From NCBI GenBank assembly GCA_035297145.1, contig DATGZN010000109.1:62001-126000 (forward strand): DNA of 64,000 nt. Reading direction: 5' to 3'. This document shows positions 51,898 through 61,385 of this stretch, in pieces (within the stretch, counting starts at the first letter, position 1; each line of letters starts with the position of its first letter). Origin of the DNA: QHXW01 sp035297145 (GTDB taxonomy: Bacteria; Acidobacteriota; Terriglobia; Bryobacterales; Bryobacteraceae). The notes under the pieces were generated by a model. It saw nothing but the letters and a program-made list of their open reading frames with translations, was not told where the DNA came from and made no database searches. The translations under genes and the position numbers were made by a program.

Positions 51898-53028
51898 TTA
51901 TACGTAAATGCGCTCGACGCGGTCCCCAATTCCGCACAGGATGGCGTACGAGATGGTTCCCGCCATGCGGGCAATCTGCTGCGCATCCAGCCCTACACTG
52001 CCTTCGCGTCCCAGCAATGTCACTTCATCGCCTGGCCCGAGGGATGTGATTTGGCTCACATCGATCGTGGTGAGATCCATCGAAACCGTGCCCAGAATGG
52101 GAACCAGCGCGCCTGCGGCGATCACTTTTCCGCGGCCCGACAGCCGATGCGGTACTCCATCAGCGTAACCGGCGGCCAGCACCGCGATGCGCATCGGCTC
52201 GTGCGCGCGGTATGAACCGCCATAGCCTACGCGCGCGCCTTCGGGAATATCCTTCACGACCAGGATTTTCGCTTTCCAGGTGAGCACCGGCTTCACATCC
52301 AGCGCCGGCTTGGGCGCATCGCCGCGCGCCGGCGACACGTAGCCGTATAGCGCATGCCCGGGGCGCACCATGGTGAGCCACGCCGGATTGCGCTTGTAGG
52401 CCAAAGCGTTGGTGCTCGACATGTGAATATGCGCGGGCGAAAACCCGGCCGCGCGAAGCTCTTCGATGATGCCGGCAAAATAGGCGGTCTGCGCTTCAGT
52501 CTGCTGGGAGGTATAGTCGGCCGGCGAAGCGAAGTGTGTCATCAATCCGTCGAGCTTCGCATGCTTTGTCTCCCGTAAAGCCTCGATGATCTCCGCCGCC
52601 GCGGCGCGTGTGCCCAGCCGGTACATACCGCTATCGATCTTGAGATGATAATTGGCGCTCTTTCCCGATTCGCGCGCCAGACGTTCCAGCGTCCGCAGCC
52701 CTTCGAGCGAGTGGACCGCCGGGGTGAGACCGGAGTCGGCAAGGGTCGGCCACTCGTACGGCAGAAAACCCGACATCACCAGAATCGGCTTCTCGATACC
52801 TGCGCGGCGCAGGGCCGCTCCCTCATTCACCGAGCTGACCGCCAGCCAATCGACTCCTTCAGCAATCAGCACCCGCGCAATCTCCACAGCGCCGTGGCCA
52901 TACGCGTTGGCCTTGACCACCGCCATCACCGCGACGCCAGGGCGGGCCGCCGCACGCACACTTCGGTAATTGCGCACCAGTTGGTCGCGCGAGATCAGAA
53001 CATAGGAACGGTAAGGAAGCTGGGACAC
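51898..53028 (-). CDS. alr: Alanine racemase
   Basis: 376 residues. PLP lysine in MAVVKANAYGHG at position 39, the canonical place; LDGLMTHFA and VGYGGSY blocks, second catalytic Tyr in VLAAGYADGVP, TMVRPGHALYGYVSPAR and VSMDLTTIDV all match Alr. Supplies D-alanine for peptidoglycan. It starts 3 bp after the stop of the upstream glycosyltransferase and precedes the metallo-beta-lactamase, so it is the middle of the unit. Confidence 0.94.
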   Translation of the reverse strand: MSQLPYRSYVLISRDQLVRNYRSVRAAARPGVAVMAVVKANAYGHGAVEIARVLIAEGVDWLAVSSVNEGAALRRAGIEKPILVMSGFLPYEWPTLADSGLTPAVHSLEGLRTLERLARESGKSANYHLKIDSGMYRLGTRAAAAEIIEALRETKHAKLDGLMTHFASPADYTSQQTEAQTAYFAGIIEELRAAGFSPAHIHMSSTNALAYKRNPAWLTMVRPGHALYGYVSPARGDAPKPALDVKPVLTWKAKILVVKDIPEGARVGYGGSYRAHEPMRIAVLAAGYADGVPHRLSGRGKVIAAGALVPILGTVSMDLTTIDVSQITSLGPGDEVTLLGREGSVGLDAQQIARMAGTISYAILCGIGDRVERIYV

Positions 53029-53031
53029 TCT

Positions 53032-54153
53032 TCAATTATCGACGCGCACGCGCGTTTTTGCCGTCACGGTGCGTTGTGGAGCGATGCGGCGGAATAACTG
53101 CTCATATTGGGCCGTCACCGCATCCCATGAATAGCGCTCGCGCACACGATCAGCGGCGCGACGCCGCAATACGTTGCGCTCGTCTTCGCTCATCTCCAGC
53201 ACCCGCTCTATCGTCTCTACCAGATTCTGTTCCCCGAACGGGATCCCGGCGCCGCCGGCCACTTCGGCATTTTCTTCCGTATCGCGGTAGAGGACCAGCG
53301 CGCCCCTGCCCATGGCTTCAATGAGCGCCGGGTGTGTGCCGCCCACGGTGGTGGCGTGAATATAGGCGAAGCAGTGCGAGCCCAGCTCTTGATAACCGCG
53401 GCCGTATATAGCGCCGGGCATGACGATGCGCGGGTCGCTGGTGGCGCGCACCTGGCGAATATAATCGGCGGCGTAAGGGGCATCGCCGATCAACGCCAGC
53501 TTCATCTCCGTCCGCACTTTCTCGAATGCTTGCCGGACTTCCAGCGCATGATTTTCAGGCTCCATCCGGCTCACGTAGAGAAAGTAGCGGCCTGGATCGA
53601 GGTTGAGCGCCCGCGGCGCCTCGGTGCTTTCCAGCTTGCCCAGTTCCGCGCCGTAAGGGATGAAGGCCGTGGCCTTGCCGTAGCGCTCGCGATAATACGC
53701 GGCGATAGCCTCGGCATCGGTCACCACGGCGGTTGGAAGAATGGTCGCCAGCCTCTCAGAGATCAGATACCAGCCCTTGGCGAGCCGGTTCCATTTCTTG
53801 CGCTTGCGCTCAATGCCATCGACATTTAGCGCGACGGGCATGCCTGCAAGCCTGGCCAGCGGCGTGAAAATGGCGTTCGCAGCATTGCAGTAGAGCGCTA
53901 CGTCCGTGCGATGAAACATGAGGTGCAATGTGGAGAGGAAAGTGTGCGCCAAAGTATCGAGATACTTGTGACGGATGGTGGGCAGATAACGCAGCTCCAC
54001 GCCGCGCCACGGGGATTCCGGGGGACGTTCACGGCAGTAAACGGCGACGGTGTTCCCAACCAGCGCCAGGCGTGTGGAGAGCTCTTCCGCGAAGGTTTCG
54101 AAACCGCCGTAATGCGCAGGGATGCCTCTGGTCCCCAGAATGGCGATCCGCAT
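53032..54153 (-). CDS. DUF1972-type glycosyltransferase (GT-B fold)
   Basis: 373 residues. The N-terminus MRIAILGTRGIPAHYGGFET is the signature of DUF1972 rhamnosyl-type transferases, and the C-terminal GT1/GT4 half has YFLYVSRMEPENHALEVRQA and GGTHPALIEAMGRGALVLYR. Adds a sugar to a growing lipid-linked glycan on the cytosolic face. Placed after three GT2 genes and before alr. Donor and acceptor sugars unknown. Confidence 0.88.
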   Translation of the reverse strand: MRIAILGTRGIPAHYGGFETFAEELSTRLALVGNTVAVYCRERPPESPWRGVELRYLPTIRHKYLDTLAHTFLSTLHLMFHRTDVALYCNAANAIFTPLARLAGMPVALNVDGIERKRKKWNRLAKGWYLISERLATILPTAVVTDAEAIAAYYRERYGKATAFIPYGAELGKLESTEAPRALNLDPGRYFLYVSRMEPENHALEVRQAFEKVRTEMKLALIGDAPYAADYIRQVRATSDPRIVMPGAIYGRGYQELGSHCFAYIHATTVGGTHPALIEAMGRGALVLYRDTEENAEVAGGAGIPFGEQNLVETIERVLEMSEDERNVLRRRAADRVRERYSWDAVTAQYEQLFRRIAPQRTVTAKTRVRVDN

Positions 54154-54182
54154 GGAATCCCATTACAGCACAGGCCGGAGAA

Positions 54183-55232
54183 TTAGCCGCGATAAGCCCG
54201 CGAACGCGACAGTACGCCGACTCCCTCGCGCGGCGCGGGCTTACTGACCGGCGCGTATTTGAACCAGCTCGCAATGTATTCGTTGTCCACTCGCTGCCGG
54301 CTCTGAATCTCACGCCGCTTGGCCAGTATCCGCCTCCAGTTTCGCGCCAGATACCAGAACGCTTTGAGCGAGCTGTGCTCCCACATAAGGCAGCACGCCA
54401 CCACCATCGCATCTCGAAGCGAGATCGAAAACCAGTTGCGGCGGTACAGATCGCCCGATATGTTCTTGATCCTCAGCATGAACCGGTTCTTCACCGAGTG
54501 CATGTTGATTTCCGGCGGCAGTGCGCGCCGCTTTCCCGGCAGCACATTGCGCACATGGTAGCCGCGAGCGTAGGGCACATAGAGGCAGTGCCAGCCGAGC
54601 AATTGCGCGCGCCACGCCACATCGGCATCCTCGCGATAGACGAAGAAATCAGAATCGAAGAACTCGCCGCCGATCTGGATGTCCTCGATCATCTCGCGAC
54701 GATAGAGTGCCGCGGCCGCGGTGGCGCCGAACACGTATTCGTAGTTGAGATAGTGCCCGTTGTCCACTTCCTGGCTGCCGCGGTCGAGGTGTCGCAGCAT
54801 GGGGTTGAAGTAGATGCCCGTCGAATCCACAATGGGCTTGGTTGGAATGTCAAAGGCCGCGGTCATGTTCAGCAGCTTGCCGCAAACTGAGCCCACCCTG
54901 CGGTCCATCTGGCCCGCATCCACCAGAGCTTGGATGAAATCCGGCAGCAGCAGCACGTCCGGGTTCAGCGTGAGCACCCATTCACCGCTCGAGATCCCGA
55001 TGGCCTGATTCTGCGCCGCGGCAAAACCGACGTTCTCCTCGTTGTATACAATCTGGCAGCGGTCTTCGAACTGTTCCAGTATATCCGCTGTGCCATCGAT
55101 CGAGCAGTTGTCGATCACGATGATTTCCTTGAACGGATATCTCTGCTCGAGGACCGACTCGAGGCACCGCTTGATGAATCTGCCGCTGTTGTAGGTAACT
55201 AGTGTGACGGATACCAAGTCGCTATAGGACAT
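54183..55232 (-). CDS. GT2 glycosyltransferase
   Basis: 349 residues from ATG at 55232 (MSYSDLVSVTLVTYNSGRFI); the upstream extension is the shadow of the neighbouring gene. GT-A fold: IIVIDNCSIDGTADIL, NVGFAAAQNQAIGISSGEW, the DxD-like LTLNPDVLLLPDF, and YREDADVAWRAQLLGW as the acceptor/catalytic block. C-terminal basic, partly amphipathic tail. Resembles rhamnosyl/WbbL-like transferases. Second of four glycosyltransferases in the unit reading towards alr, 49 bp after the previous stop. Confidence 0.9.
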   Translation of the reverse strand: MSYSDLVSVTLVTYNSGRFIKRCLESVLEQRYPFKEIIVIDNCSIDGTADILEQFEDRCQIVYNEENVGFAAAQNQAIGISSGEWVLTLNPDVLLLPDFIQALVDAGQMDRRVGSVCGKLLNMTAAFDIPTKPIVDSTGIYFNPMLRHLDRGSQEVDNGHYLNYEYVFGATAAAALYRREMIEDIQIGGEFFDSDFFVYREDADVAWRAQLLGWHCLYVPYARGYHVRNVLPGKRRALPPEINMHSVKNRFMLRIKNISGDLYRRNWFSISLRDAMVVACCLMWEHSSLKAFWYLARNWRRILAKRREIQSRQRVDNEYIASWFKYAPVSKPAPREGVGVLSRSRAYRG

Positions 55233-55281
55233 GAACTCGAACCTGAAAAAGTTTTCCGCATGAGCTCGGGACACTCCAACT

Positions 55282-56196
55282 TCAGCCTGCCGATCCCAGA
55301 AACAACTCCCGGCTGGCAAGCCTCACAACGTTGCCGTAAACTGCAATGGGTTTCAGACTCCTGTGGCGCGCAAAACCCAGCATGCTTCTCAACATGGAGC
55401 CGAAAATTACGGCCAGGCACACCAACTTATGCCCGCCCGGAGAGAAATGCTTGGCCGCGTATTTAAACAGATTACCATACCAGTAAAGCTGGCGGAACTC
55501 CAGTGAAATCTTTTGGATGGAATGCCCGCCTGTATGTTTTGCCACGCTGTCTGGCACGAAGCGAATACGGTAATGGCTGTCGGCGGCCCGCTTTAAAAAG
55601 TCCACGTCTTCAAACCAAAGTGGATAAAAACTCTCGTCAAACCCGCTCAGCTTTTCCCAGACGTCGCGCCGAATCATCAGAAACGCACCCGCCGGTTGCT
55701 CCACTTCCACCGCGGAGCGGCAGTCCAAGTCGAAGCAACGGTAATGCCAATTCACCGGATTGCGGGGCCAGACCCGATTCACCCCCAAAGCCTCGAGACA
55801 AAGCGCAGCCGGCGTTGGGAACCGCCGTACCATAAAACCGGCTTGAGGCTCTCCCCGCTCATCGATCAACATGCCTCCGGCCGCGGCCGTCTGCGAGTCC
55901 AGACAAGCCTGGCGCATTGGCTCGATACTGGTCTGAATCATCGCATCCGGATTAAGCAGAAGCAGCAAGGGCGCGGACAGAGCGCGTACCCCCTGGTTGA
56001 CGGCGGCGGCAAAACCGAGGTTACGGGGATTTGCGATTAATCTCACACCGCGCCGCTCCACCTCCTGGCGCGTCCGGTCTTCCGATGCATTATCGACGAC
56101 GACAATTTCCGCCCCCGTCGCTACGGCCGCTTCCAGACACGGGCCGATTTCCGCCCCCGAATTGTAGGTGACGACGATGATCCCCACGTCCTCCAT
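55282..56196 (-). CDS. GT2 glycosyltransferase
   Basis: 304 residues from ATG at 56196; the longer frame upstream is not coding. GT-A motifs: GIIVVTYNSGAEIGPC, IVVVDNASEDRTRQEV, NLGFAAAVNQGVRAL, LLLNPDAMI, and YPLWFEDVDFLKRAADSHY. WbbL-like length and layout. It begins 5 bp after the stop of the next GT2 gene. Confidence 0.9.
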   Translation of the reverse strand: MEDVGIIVVTYNSGAEIGPCLEAAVATGAEIVVVDNASEDRTRQEVERRGVRLIANPRNLGFAAAVNQGVRALSAPLLLLLNPDAMIQTSIEPMRQACLDSQTAAAGGMLIDERGEPQAGFMVRRFPTPAALCLEALGVNRVWPRNPVNWHYRCFDLDCRSAVEVEQPAGAFLMIRRDVWEKLSGFDESFYPLWFEDVDFLKRAADSHYRIRFVPDSVAKHTGGHSIQKISLEFRQLYWYGNLFKYAAKHFSPGGHKLVCLAVIFGSMLRSMLGFARHRSLKPIAVYGNVVRLASRELFLGSAG

Positions 56197-56201
56197 GTGT
56201 G

Positions 56202-57209
56202 TCAATCCGACCCACCCGCGGTGAGCGCAAGGTACACACGCCAGTACCAGTCGAACCCTGTCCGGCGCTGAATGTCGCGAATCTCGTTCTCCGATTCTTG
56301 TAAAATCTGCAACAGACGGTGCGATTCCATCCCTATCGCCGGCGCGTTGCGTCGCCGTGTGGCAAAACCCGTCAGGCCGTCCAGCTTGCCTCGCAGAAAT
56401 GCCCAAAGGGTTCCGTGACGCATAGCGGTCAATCCCCAGAGCGTCTGACCCACCACCACGGGCCATGCCAGGCGAAAAAAAAGTCGCGCCGGGTAATATT
56501 TCGCTACCAAAAATACCTGGTTGCGAGCAATTCTTCTCACTGTTTCGGGATGCCACTTCCCCAGCGCGGCGCTGCCCACGTGATACGCCAAGGCCTCCGG
56601 CACGTAAAGGCCGTGATAATTGAGGCAGGCGCAGCGCAGCCCGAACTCAACGTCCTCCAGGTACGATTCAAAACTCTCGTCCAGTAGTCCCACGCGCCGG
56701 AATAGCTCAGCGCGGAACAAACTGGCGGTTCCAGGGGCAAACGATATGACAGTCGCTTTTGAAAACTCCGCGCCGTCGGCCCGGCCATGCCCCACCCGCC
56801 AGGCACAAGCACCCCGGCAAAGTGTGTCATATGTCCCATCGATCACCTGGTGATCGGCCGCGCTCAGGATCTTGCCGGCGGCGAACCAAACTCCCGGCTG
56901 CGTGGCGGCAATCAACCTTTCCAGCCACGTGGGCGCCAATTCGACGTCGCTATTGACCAACGCTATCCAGCCGCCAACGCACTCCTGAATTCCCCGATTC
57001 ACCGCGCGGCTGAATCCCGCATTCTTGCCCATGCGAACGATGCGCGCCCCGAGAGCTTCGGCGGCTTCGGGAGCCCCGTCCTCGGAGCCATTGTCGACAA
57101 CTACGATTTCCGCGATCGGATGAGTCTGCGCGCGCAGTGAGCCCATCAGCCGCTCCACCATTGCGCGCCCGTTCCAGACCGGCACGATGACCGACACGTC
57201 ATCCGGCAT
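56202..57209 (-). CDS. GT2 glycosyltransferase
   Basis: 335 residues. VSVIVPVWNGRAMVERLM, EIVVVDNGSEDGAPEA, NAGFSRAVNRGIQEC, ALVNSDVELAP and SYLEDVEFGLRCACLNYHG give a complete GT-A core. C-terminal 90 residues contain a hydrophobic stretch (LFFRLAWPVVVGQTLWGLTA) that probably contacts the membrane. First gene of the minus-strand unit; its start is only 35 bp from the plus-strand gene at 57245, so both promoters overlap coding DNA. Confidence 0.9.
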   Translation of the reverse strand: MPDDVSVIVPVWNGRAMVERLMGSLRAQTHPIAEIVVVDNGSEDGAPEAAEALGARIVRMGKNAGFSRAVNRGIQECVGGWIALVNSDVELAPTWLERLIAATQPGVWFAAGKILSAADHQVIDGTYDTLCRGACAWRVGHGRADGAEFSKATVISFAPGTASLFRAELFRRVGLLDESFESYLEDVEFGLRCACLNYHGLYVPEALAYHVGSAALGKWHPETVRRIARNQVFLVAKYYPARLFFRLAWPVVVGQTLWGLTAMRHGTLWAFLRGKLDGLTGFATRRRNAPAIGMESHRLLQILQESENEIRDIQRRTGFDWYWRVYLALTAGGSD

Positions 57210-57244
57210 ATCGACGGAACCGCGCTGCTATGATGGTGAGTGCT

Positions 57245-57772
57245 ATGCGATGGACCGCATTATTCCTGCTTCCCATGCTGGCAAGCGCCGTGGAAATCGG
57301 TGGCTCCAACGTGCGCACCATATACATCATGCCCATGCGGCATGGGCTCGACCAGTACATTGCCAACCAACTCACGCGCGAGCATGTGCTCGAAGTGATC
57401 GCCGATCCGGCCCGCGCCGATGCCATTTTTACCGATCGGCTTGGCGAAGCGCTGGAAGGCGAGCTGGAAAAACTGCATCCCACTCCCAAGCCTGCCGAGC
57501 CGAAAGCCCCCGAGGCTGAGAAGGCCGATTCTGATAAAGACAATTCCGGCGCTAAGGACAAGCCGTCCAGTCCGAAAACGTTTCGCGAACCCGAGCCGCC
57601 GCACACCTCCACCCTCGGCGGTGCCAAGGGCACCATGTTCCTTGTAGATGCCCATTCGCGAGTCATTTTGTGGTCCTTGTACGAAAAGCCCGTGCCTTCG
57701 AATCCGCGCAGTCTGGACGGCGCCGCCAAGCGAGTCGTGAACCAGCTCAAGCAGGACCTCGGGGGCAAGTAG
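57245..57772 (+). CDS. Exported hypothetical protein with charged low-complexity middle
   Basis: 175 residues from ATG at 57245 (MRWTALFLLPMLASAVEIGG, a clean signal peptide); ATG 57230 would add five residues. Residues 25-75 and 130-175 are folded-looking (RTIYIMPMRHGLDQYIANQL, GTMFLVDAHSRVILWSLYEK), separated by a Glu/Lys/Pro stretch (PKAPEAEKADSDKDNSG). I do not recognise a family. Its last 26 bp overlap the 3' end of the convergent GT2-GT4 gene. It is the only plus-strand gene in the polysaccharide region. Confidence 0.75.
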   Translation: MRWTALFLLPMLASAVEIGGSNVRTIYIMPMRHGLDQYIANQLTREHVLEVIADPARADAIFTDRLGEALEGELEKLHPTPKPAEPKAPEAEKADSDKDNSGAKDKPSSPKTFREPEPPHTSTLGGAKGTMFLVDAHSRVILWSLYEKPVPSNPRSLDGAAKRVVNQLKQDLGGK

Positions 57773-60098
57773 TTTTCCGTTTCTCGCGTAGCACCGCGCG
57801 ATAGCTTTCCTCCAACCTCCGCGTCAGCTCGGGCATGTCCCAGTTCGCTTCCACCTCGGCGCGCGCCCGTTCGGTCATGGCTCTCGCTTGCTCCGGGCAA
57901 TTCAGAATTTCAACCACTTTGGCGGCGAACTCTTCCGGGCGATCCGCCAACGCGCAGAATTCGCCATCCTTCCGCGCCAGGCCTTCGGCGCCTATTCTGG
58001 TTGAAATTACCGGAATGCCGCTGGCGAATGCTTCCAGCAGCTTCACGCGCACGCCCGAACCGCTCAGTATGGGACATACGAAGACCGCCCGCCGCGCGAG
58101 TTCGCTTCGAATGTCCTCCACGAACCCAACCAGTTCAACCGAGCGCCCAGCCTTGTCGAATAAGTCGCGCGGCGGCGGGTCCGAACCCACAACCACCAGC
58201 CGCGCGCCGGGACTGCTCTCCAGAATCCGCGGCAACACGTGCCGAACGAACCACTCGATGGCAGTGACATTCGGAACGTGGCGAAAGCTGCCGATGAAAA
58301 GCATGGTTCCCTGCTCCCGTTCCACCGGCCGGAAAGGGAAGCGCTGCACATCGATCCCCGCCCGCAGCCCCTCCTGAATCCGATCTGCCACGCGCGGCAA
58401 ATACGACGACAGGTATTCCCGGTTTTCGCGCGTACACACCTGCACACGGTCGCACTCGGGAAGCCGCTCCAGCTCGTAGTGCAGCGCCCGCAGATACTCG
58501 AATGCCGCCTTCGACCGCGGCACGCCGTTCGCGTGTGCCAGACCGCGCGCGATCGATTGGAAATAAATGTCGTGCTCGAAAACGATACTCGCCAGCCGTT
58601 CGAACCGGCCCGCGTATTGCACGAGGGGCGTGTACTCGAGCTGCAGGACGTCGATGTTCCTCAGATATATCTGCCTGTGGATCAGCCATTCCAGGTCGGG
58701 ATCGGCGAATTCGCGCACCGAATGCGGCGCAATGTCTGCGCTGGCTCCAGGCAATCCGGCCGGGCGCACAGGCAGCTCGACCGACGCGCAGAACGCACGC
58801 AATTCGTCGTGTGCATCCGCTTGCTCCGGCGATTCGAGCAACACGATCACGTGCACTTCGGCGAGCTTTCCCAACTCCCGCAGCGTCCCATACATGAACA
58901 CCCCGCCTCCATGAATCGGCGGACAGATCGGATACGGCGAGACGAAAAGCACGCGCAGCCGCTCTGGATCGGGCTCCATCGTCGAGAAGCGGTCGCGAAA
59001 GTAACCACCCAGCGGACGCCGGAACGCCTCGGTGTCATTCACCATAGCGAGCTTCCGCGCGCGCCATCGTGAGCGCATGGCGCCAGGCAATTGCAGAAAT
59101 GCACGCCCTAGCCCGCTTAGGCTGGACCGTCGTGGCGACTCCCCGAACACGGCGCTCACCAGCGCGCCTGCATACGTGAAGAAGAAGTGTGACAGAAGCC
59201 GCCGCCACTCGTGAATGTTCTTCCACGCGAACAGAATGAAATTCTTGTTGAGCACCGCTTGAATCTGCGCTTCCGTGAACCGTTTGCCGATGGTCCCGCG
59301 GTGCTCGTGATACACCACACTCCGGGCCTGGTACAGCACCTTCCATCCGCGCTTCCAGGCCTGATAGCCGAGGTCCGTGTCCTCCAGGTAAAAGGGCTCG
59401 AGCACCGGATCGAAGCCGCCCAGCTCCAGAAATTTCCGCCGGTCAAATGCGCACGAGCCGCCACCACCGTAAAAACACGGGTACAGGCCGTGGATTTGAT
59501 CGTCGATGCGGTGGCGCACCCGAACTCCGCCCTCTTCCCACCAGCCTTGCGTCAACCCGGTCTCCTCACGGCGCTTCGTGGGATCCGTGAACCGAATCTG
59601 GCACGAGACCGCAAAGACACTCGCATCGGTGAAGCCGCCCAGTAGCGGCGCAAGAAAATCCGGCTCCACCCGCATATCGCTATTGAGCAACACGACGATA
59701 TCGTTGACAGCTGCGCGCACCCCGGTGTTCGATCCGCCGCCAAACCCGAGATTGCGCTCGAGCGCCACCAACTTCACTTCGGGAAATTGCCGTCGGACAA
59801 ATTCAGCGCTGCCATCCGTGGAGCCGTTGTCCACGACGATGACTTCGTTGGCGCGATTACCCGCGAGCGCCCCGATCACCGACGGAAGATACTTGTCCAG
59901 CAAATCCCGCCCGTTCCAGTTCGGGATCACGACGCTCGCCGACAGATTCGCGGGCGTCACATCATCCGGCTTCCGGCTGCGTCCGAAAACCTTCCACGCC
60001 AGATCTTCGAAGGCAAACGCTGCCACACTCGCGATGAGAATGAGTGGCGAGAGGATCAACAGCGGCACCTGCCGAGCGAGCCGGAGTAGAAATCTCAT
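57747..60098 (-). CDS. Two-domain glycosyltransferase, GT2 fused to GT4
   Basis: 783 residues. A hydrophobic N-terminal helix (LLILSPLILIASVAAFAF, about 13-30) anchors it. GT2 domain at 50-330: SASVVIPNWNGRDLLDKYL, EVIVVDNGSTDGSAEF, LLNSDMRVEPDFLAP, YLEDTDLGYQAWKRGWK. GT4 domain at 385-770: RVLFVSPYPICPPIHGGGVF, TMLFIGSFRHVPNVTAIEWF, and LSGSGVRVKLLEAFASGIPV with the E-x7-E region. It would add two sugars in succession or act on both ends of a repeat unit. Its start overlaps the methyltransferase stop by 4 bp. Confidence 0.9.
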   Translation of the reverse strand: MRFLLRLARQVPLLILSPLILIASVAAFAFEDLAWKVFGRSRKPDDVTPANLSASVVIPNWNGRDLLDKYLPSVIGALAGNRANEVIVVDNGSTDGSAEFVRRQFPEVKLVALERNLGFGGGSNTGVRAAVNDIVVLLNSDMRVEPDFLAPLLGGFTDASVFAVSCQIRFTDPTKRREETGLTQGWWEEGGVRVRHRIDDQIHGLYPCFYGGGGSCAFDRRKFLELGGFDPVLEPFYLEDTDLGYQAWKRGWKVLYQARSVVYHEHRGTIGKRFTEAQIQAVLNKNFILFAWKNIHEWRRLLSHFFFTYAGALVSAVFGESPRRSSLSGLGRAFLQLPGAMRSRWRARKLAMVNDTEAFRRPLGGYFRDRFSTMEPDPERLRVLFVSPYPICPPIHGGGVFMYGTLRELGKLAEVHVIVLLESPEQADAHDELRAFCASVELPVRPAGLPGASADIAPHSVREFADPDLEWLIHRQIYLRNIDVLQLEYTPLVQYAGRFERLASIVFEHDIYFQSIARGLAHANGVPRSKAAFEYLRALHYELERLPECDRVQVCTRENREYLSSYLPRVADRIQEGLRAGIDVQRFPFRPVEREQGTMLFIGSFRHVPNVTAIEWFVRHVLPRILESSPGARLVVVGSDPPPRDLFDKAGRSVELVGFVEDIRSELARRAVFVCPILSGSGVRVKLLEAFASGIPVISTRIGAEGLARKDGEFCALADRPEEFAAKVVEILNCPEQARAMTERARAEVEANWDMPELTRRLEESYRAVLREKRKTTCPRGPA

Positions 60099-61189
60099 TT
60101 ACCGGATTCGAGCTTGGGCAGCACTCCCAACTTGCCTCCCAGCCGAGCCCATCGCGTGCTCCACAGCGCTTGCAGTTGGCCACGCAGGTCATCGGCCTCC
60201 GCCTGGTTCCGCTGCGCCCATAACGTGCGCTCAGTCACCGTGTCTTCGGCTTCATGCAAATGCCCGACGCAATCGGCAAGCTCCGCGACCTTCGCATCCA
60301 ACTCCGCCGCGAGCCGGTTTGCGGCGGCGACGGACTCGTGCAGTTCAGCTTCAAGCTCCGAAATACGGGTTTGCGCCTTGGTCTGCTCGCTGACCAGCTC
60401 CTGTTGAAGCTGGACCACGCGCGCTCTGCGCTGGCGCACCTCCGTTTCGAGCGTCTCAATGTGACGCTCTCGTTCCCGCAGCATGTTCGCCGCGCGCGGC
60501 ACGAACGTGAATGGCGTCACATTCGTGTCCCCTGTCACACTGCAAACCGCCAGATAGAAGTGCGCCTCGGCAGGATTGCCGCCGCCCTCTTCCAGTCTCG
60601 CTTCCATCGCGGCGCTTGCCTCTGGCGGAGCGAACACGATGGCGCCCGCGTGATTTTCCAAGTACAAGGCCACCTTCGGAAACACCGCCAGCAGCTCCTG
60701 CCGGAACTCCTCGTATTCGAACTCGTGTGCATGAAACGGGTTCGGCCCGAGTTCCGCACGCGCCTCGGCGTAATAAACCTTGTTGGGTGTGGAAACCAGA
60801 AACTGTCCGCCCGGTGAGAGCACTCGCCACACCTCACCCAGGAACGCGCGCCAGTCGGTCAAATGCTCAATAATTTCAAACGCGACCACCAAGTCAAACG
60901 CCGCGTCGGGCGAGGGAATCTCGAGACACGAGGCGCGCTCGAATCGCAGATTGTCCGCATGATAGTGCTCGCGAGCGTACTCGATGGCTTCCGGTGCGAT
61001 GTCGATCCCCAGCACCTGGCTCGCCTCGCGCGCCAACTCCGCAGCACCGTAGCCCGATCCACAACCCGCATCGAGCACTCGCCGCCGGCGCGCCACCCGC
61101 CCTGCAAAAGCGTAACGCGCCGCATGCTCGTTCCACAGGTCCGGATCCACCTCACCCGGAATCACACGCTCGCCGGTAAATTCAGCCAA
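60095..61189 (-). CDS. SAM-dependent methyltransferase with C-terminal coiled coil
   Basis: 364 residues. Class I methyltransferase at 1-220: RVLDAGCGSGYGAAELAREA (motif I), VLGIDIAPEAIEYARE, DAAFDLVVAFEIIEHL, GQFLVSTPN. A heptad-rich helix covers about 235-345 (RERERHIETLETEVRQRRAR, ISELEAELHESVAAANRLAA). Methyltransferase plus long coiled coil next to a Wzt-like gene recalls WbdD, which caps O-antigen chains and whose coiled coil sets chain length; the WbdD kinase domain is absent here. Coupled to the GT2-GT4 gene. Confidence 0.88.
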   Translation of the reverse strand: MAEFTGERVIPGEVDPDLWNEHAARYAFAGRVARRRRVLDAGCGSGYGAAELAREASQVLGIDIAPEAIEYAREHYHADNLRFERASCLEIPSPDAAFDLVVAFEIIEHLTDWRAFLGEVWRVLSPGGQFLVSTPNKVYYAEARAELGPNPFHAHEFEYEEFRQELLAVFPKVALYLENHAGAIVFAPPEASAAMEARLEEGGGNPAEAHFYLAVCSVTGDTNVTPFTFVPRAANMLRERERHIETLETEVRQRRARVVQLQQELVSEQTKAQTRISELEAELHESVAAANRLAAELDAKVAELADCVGHLHEAEDTVTERTLWAQRNQAEADDLRGQLQALWSTRWARLGGKLGVLPKLESGK

Positions 61190-61231
61190 TCGCTATTCCC
61201 TGAAAGCAATCGCCGGGCAAGGCATGCCTCG

Positions 61232-61257
61232 CCCCTACATGGTGTGCTCTGTAGGGG
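61232..61257. repeat. Hairpin CCCCTACA/TGTAGGGG in intergenic DNA
   Basis: Perfect 8-bp stem, 10-nt loop, in the 196-bp gap between the methyltransferase and the 65-residue gene. The flanks GGGCAAGGCATGCCTCGCC and GGCCGGACACGTCCGGTCC contain further short palindromes, the look of a dispersed REP-like element. Confidence 0.5.
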
Positions 61258-61348
61258 CCGGACACGTCCGGTCCGCCGCTTGCGAAATGACTCAAACGGT
61301 CCATTAGTTTACCTCGGCGCCGAGCGCAAAGCCGTAATCGAAAAAAGC

Positions 61349-61375
61349 GCTCTGCGTCTCCGCGCCTCTGCGGTG
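61349..61375 (+). repeat. CTCTGCG repeat block
   Basis: GCTCTGCGTCTCCGCGCCTC continuing TGCGGTG is three imperfect CTCTGCG-type units. This kind of short GC-rich block occurs between genes in many bacteria and is related in pattern to the GCCGAG blocks in this window. Confidence 0.5.
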
Positions 61376-61385
61376 GACCTAGCGT

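Noticed and set aside
53928..54890. 320-residue plus-strand frame
   Set aside because: Antisense to two glycosyltransferase genes; repetitive Arg/His composition.
59506..60393. 295-residue plus-strand frame
   Set aside because: Antisense to the GT2-GT4 and methyltransferase genes; Pro/Arg/Ser-rich shadow.
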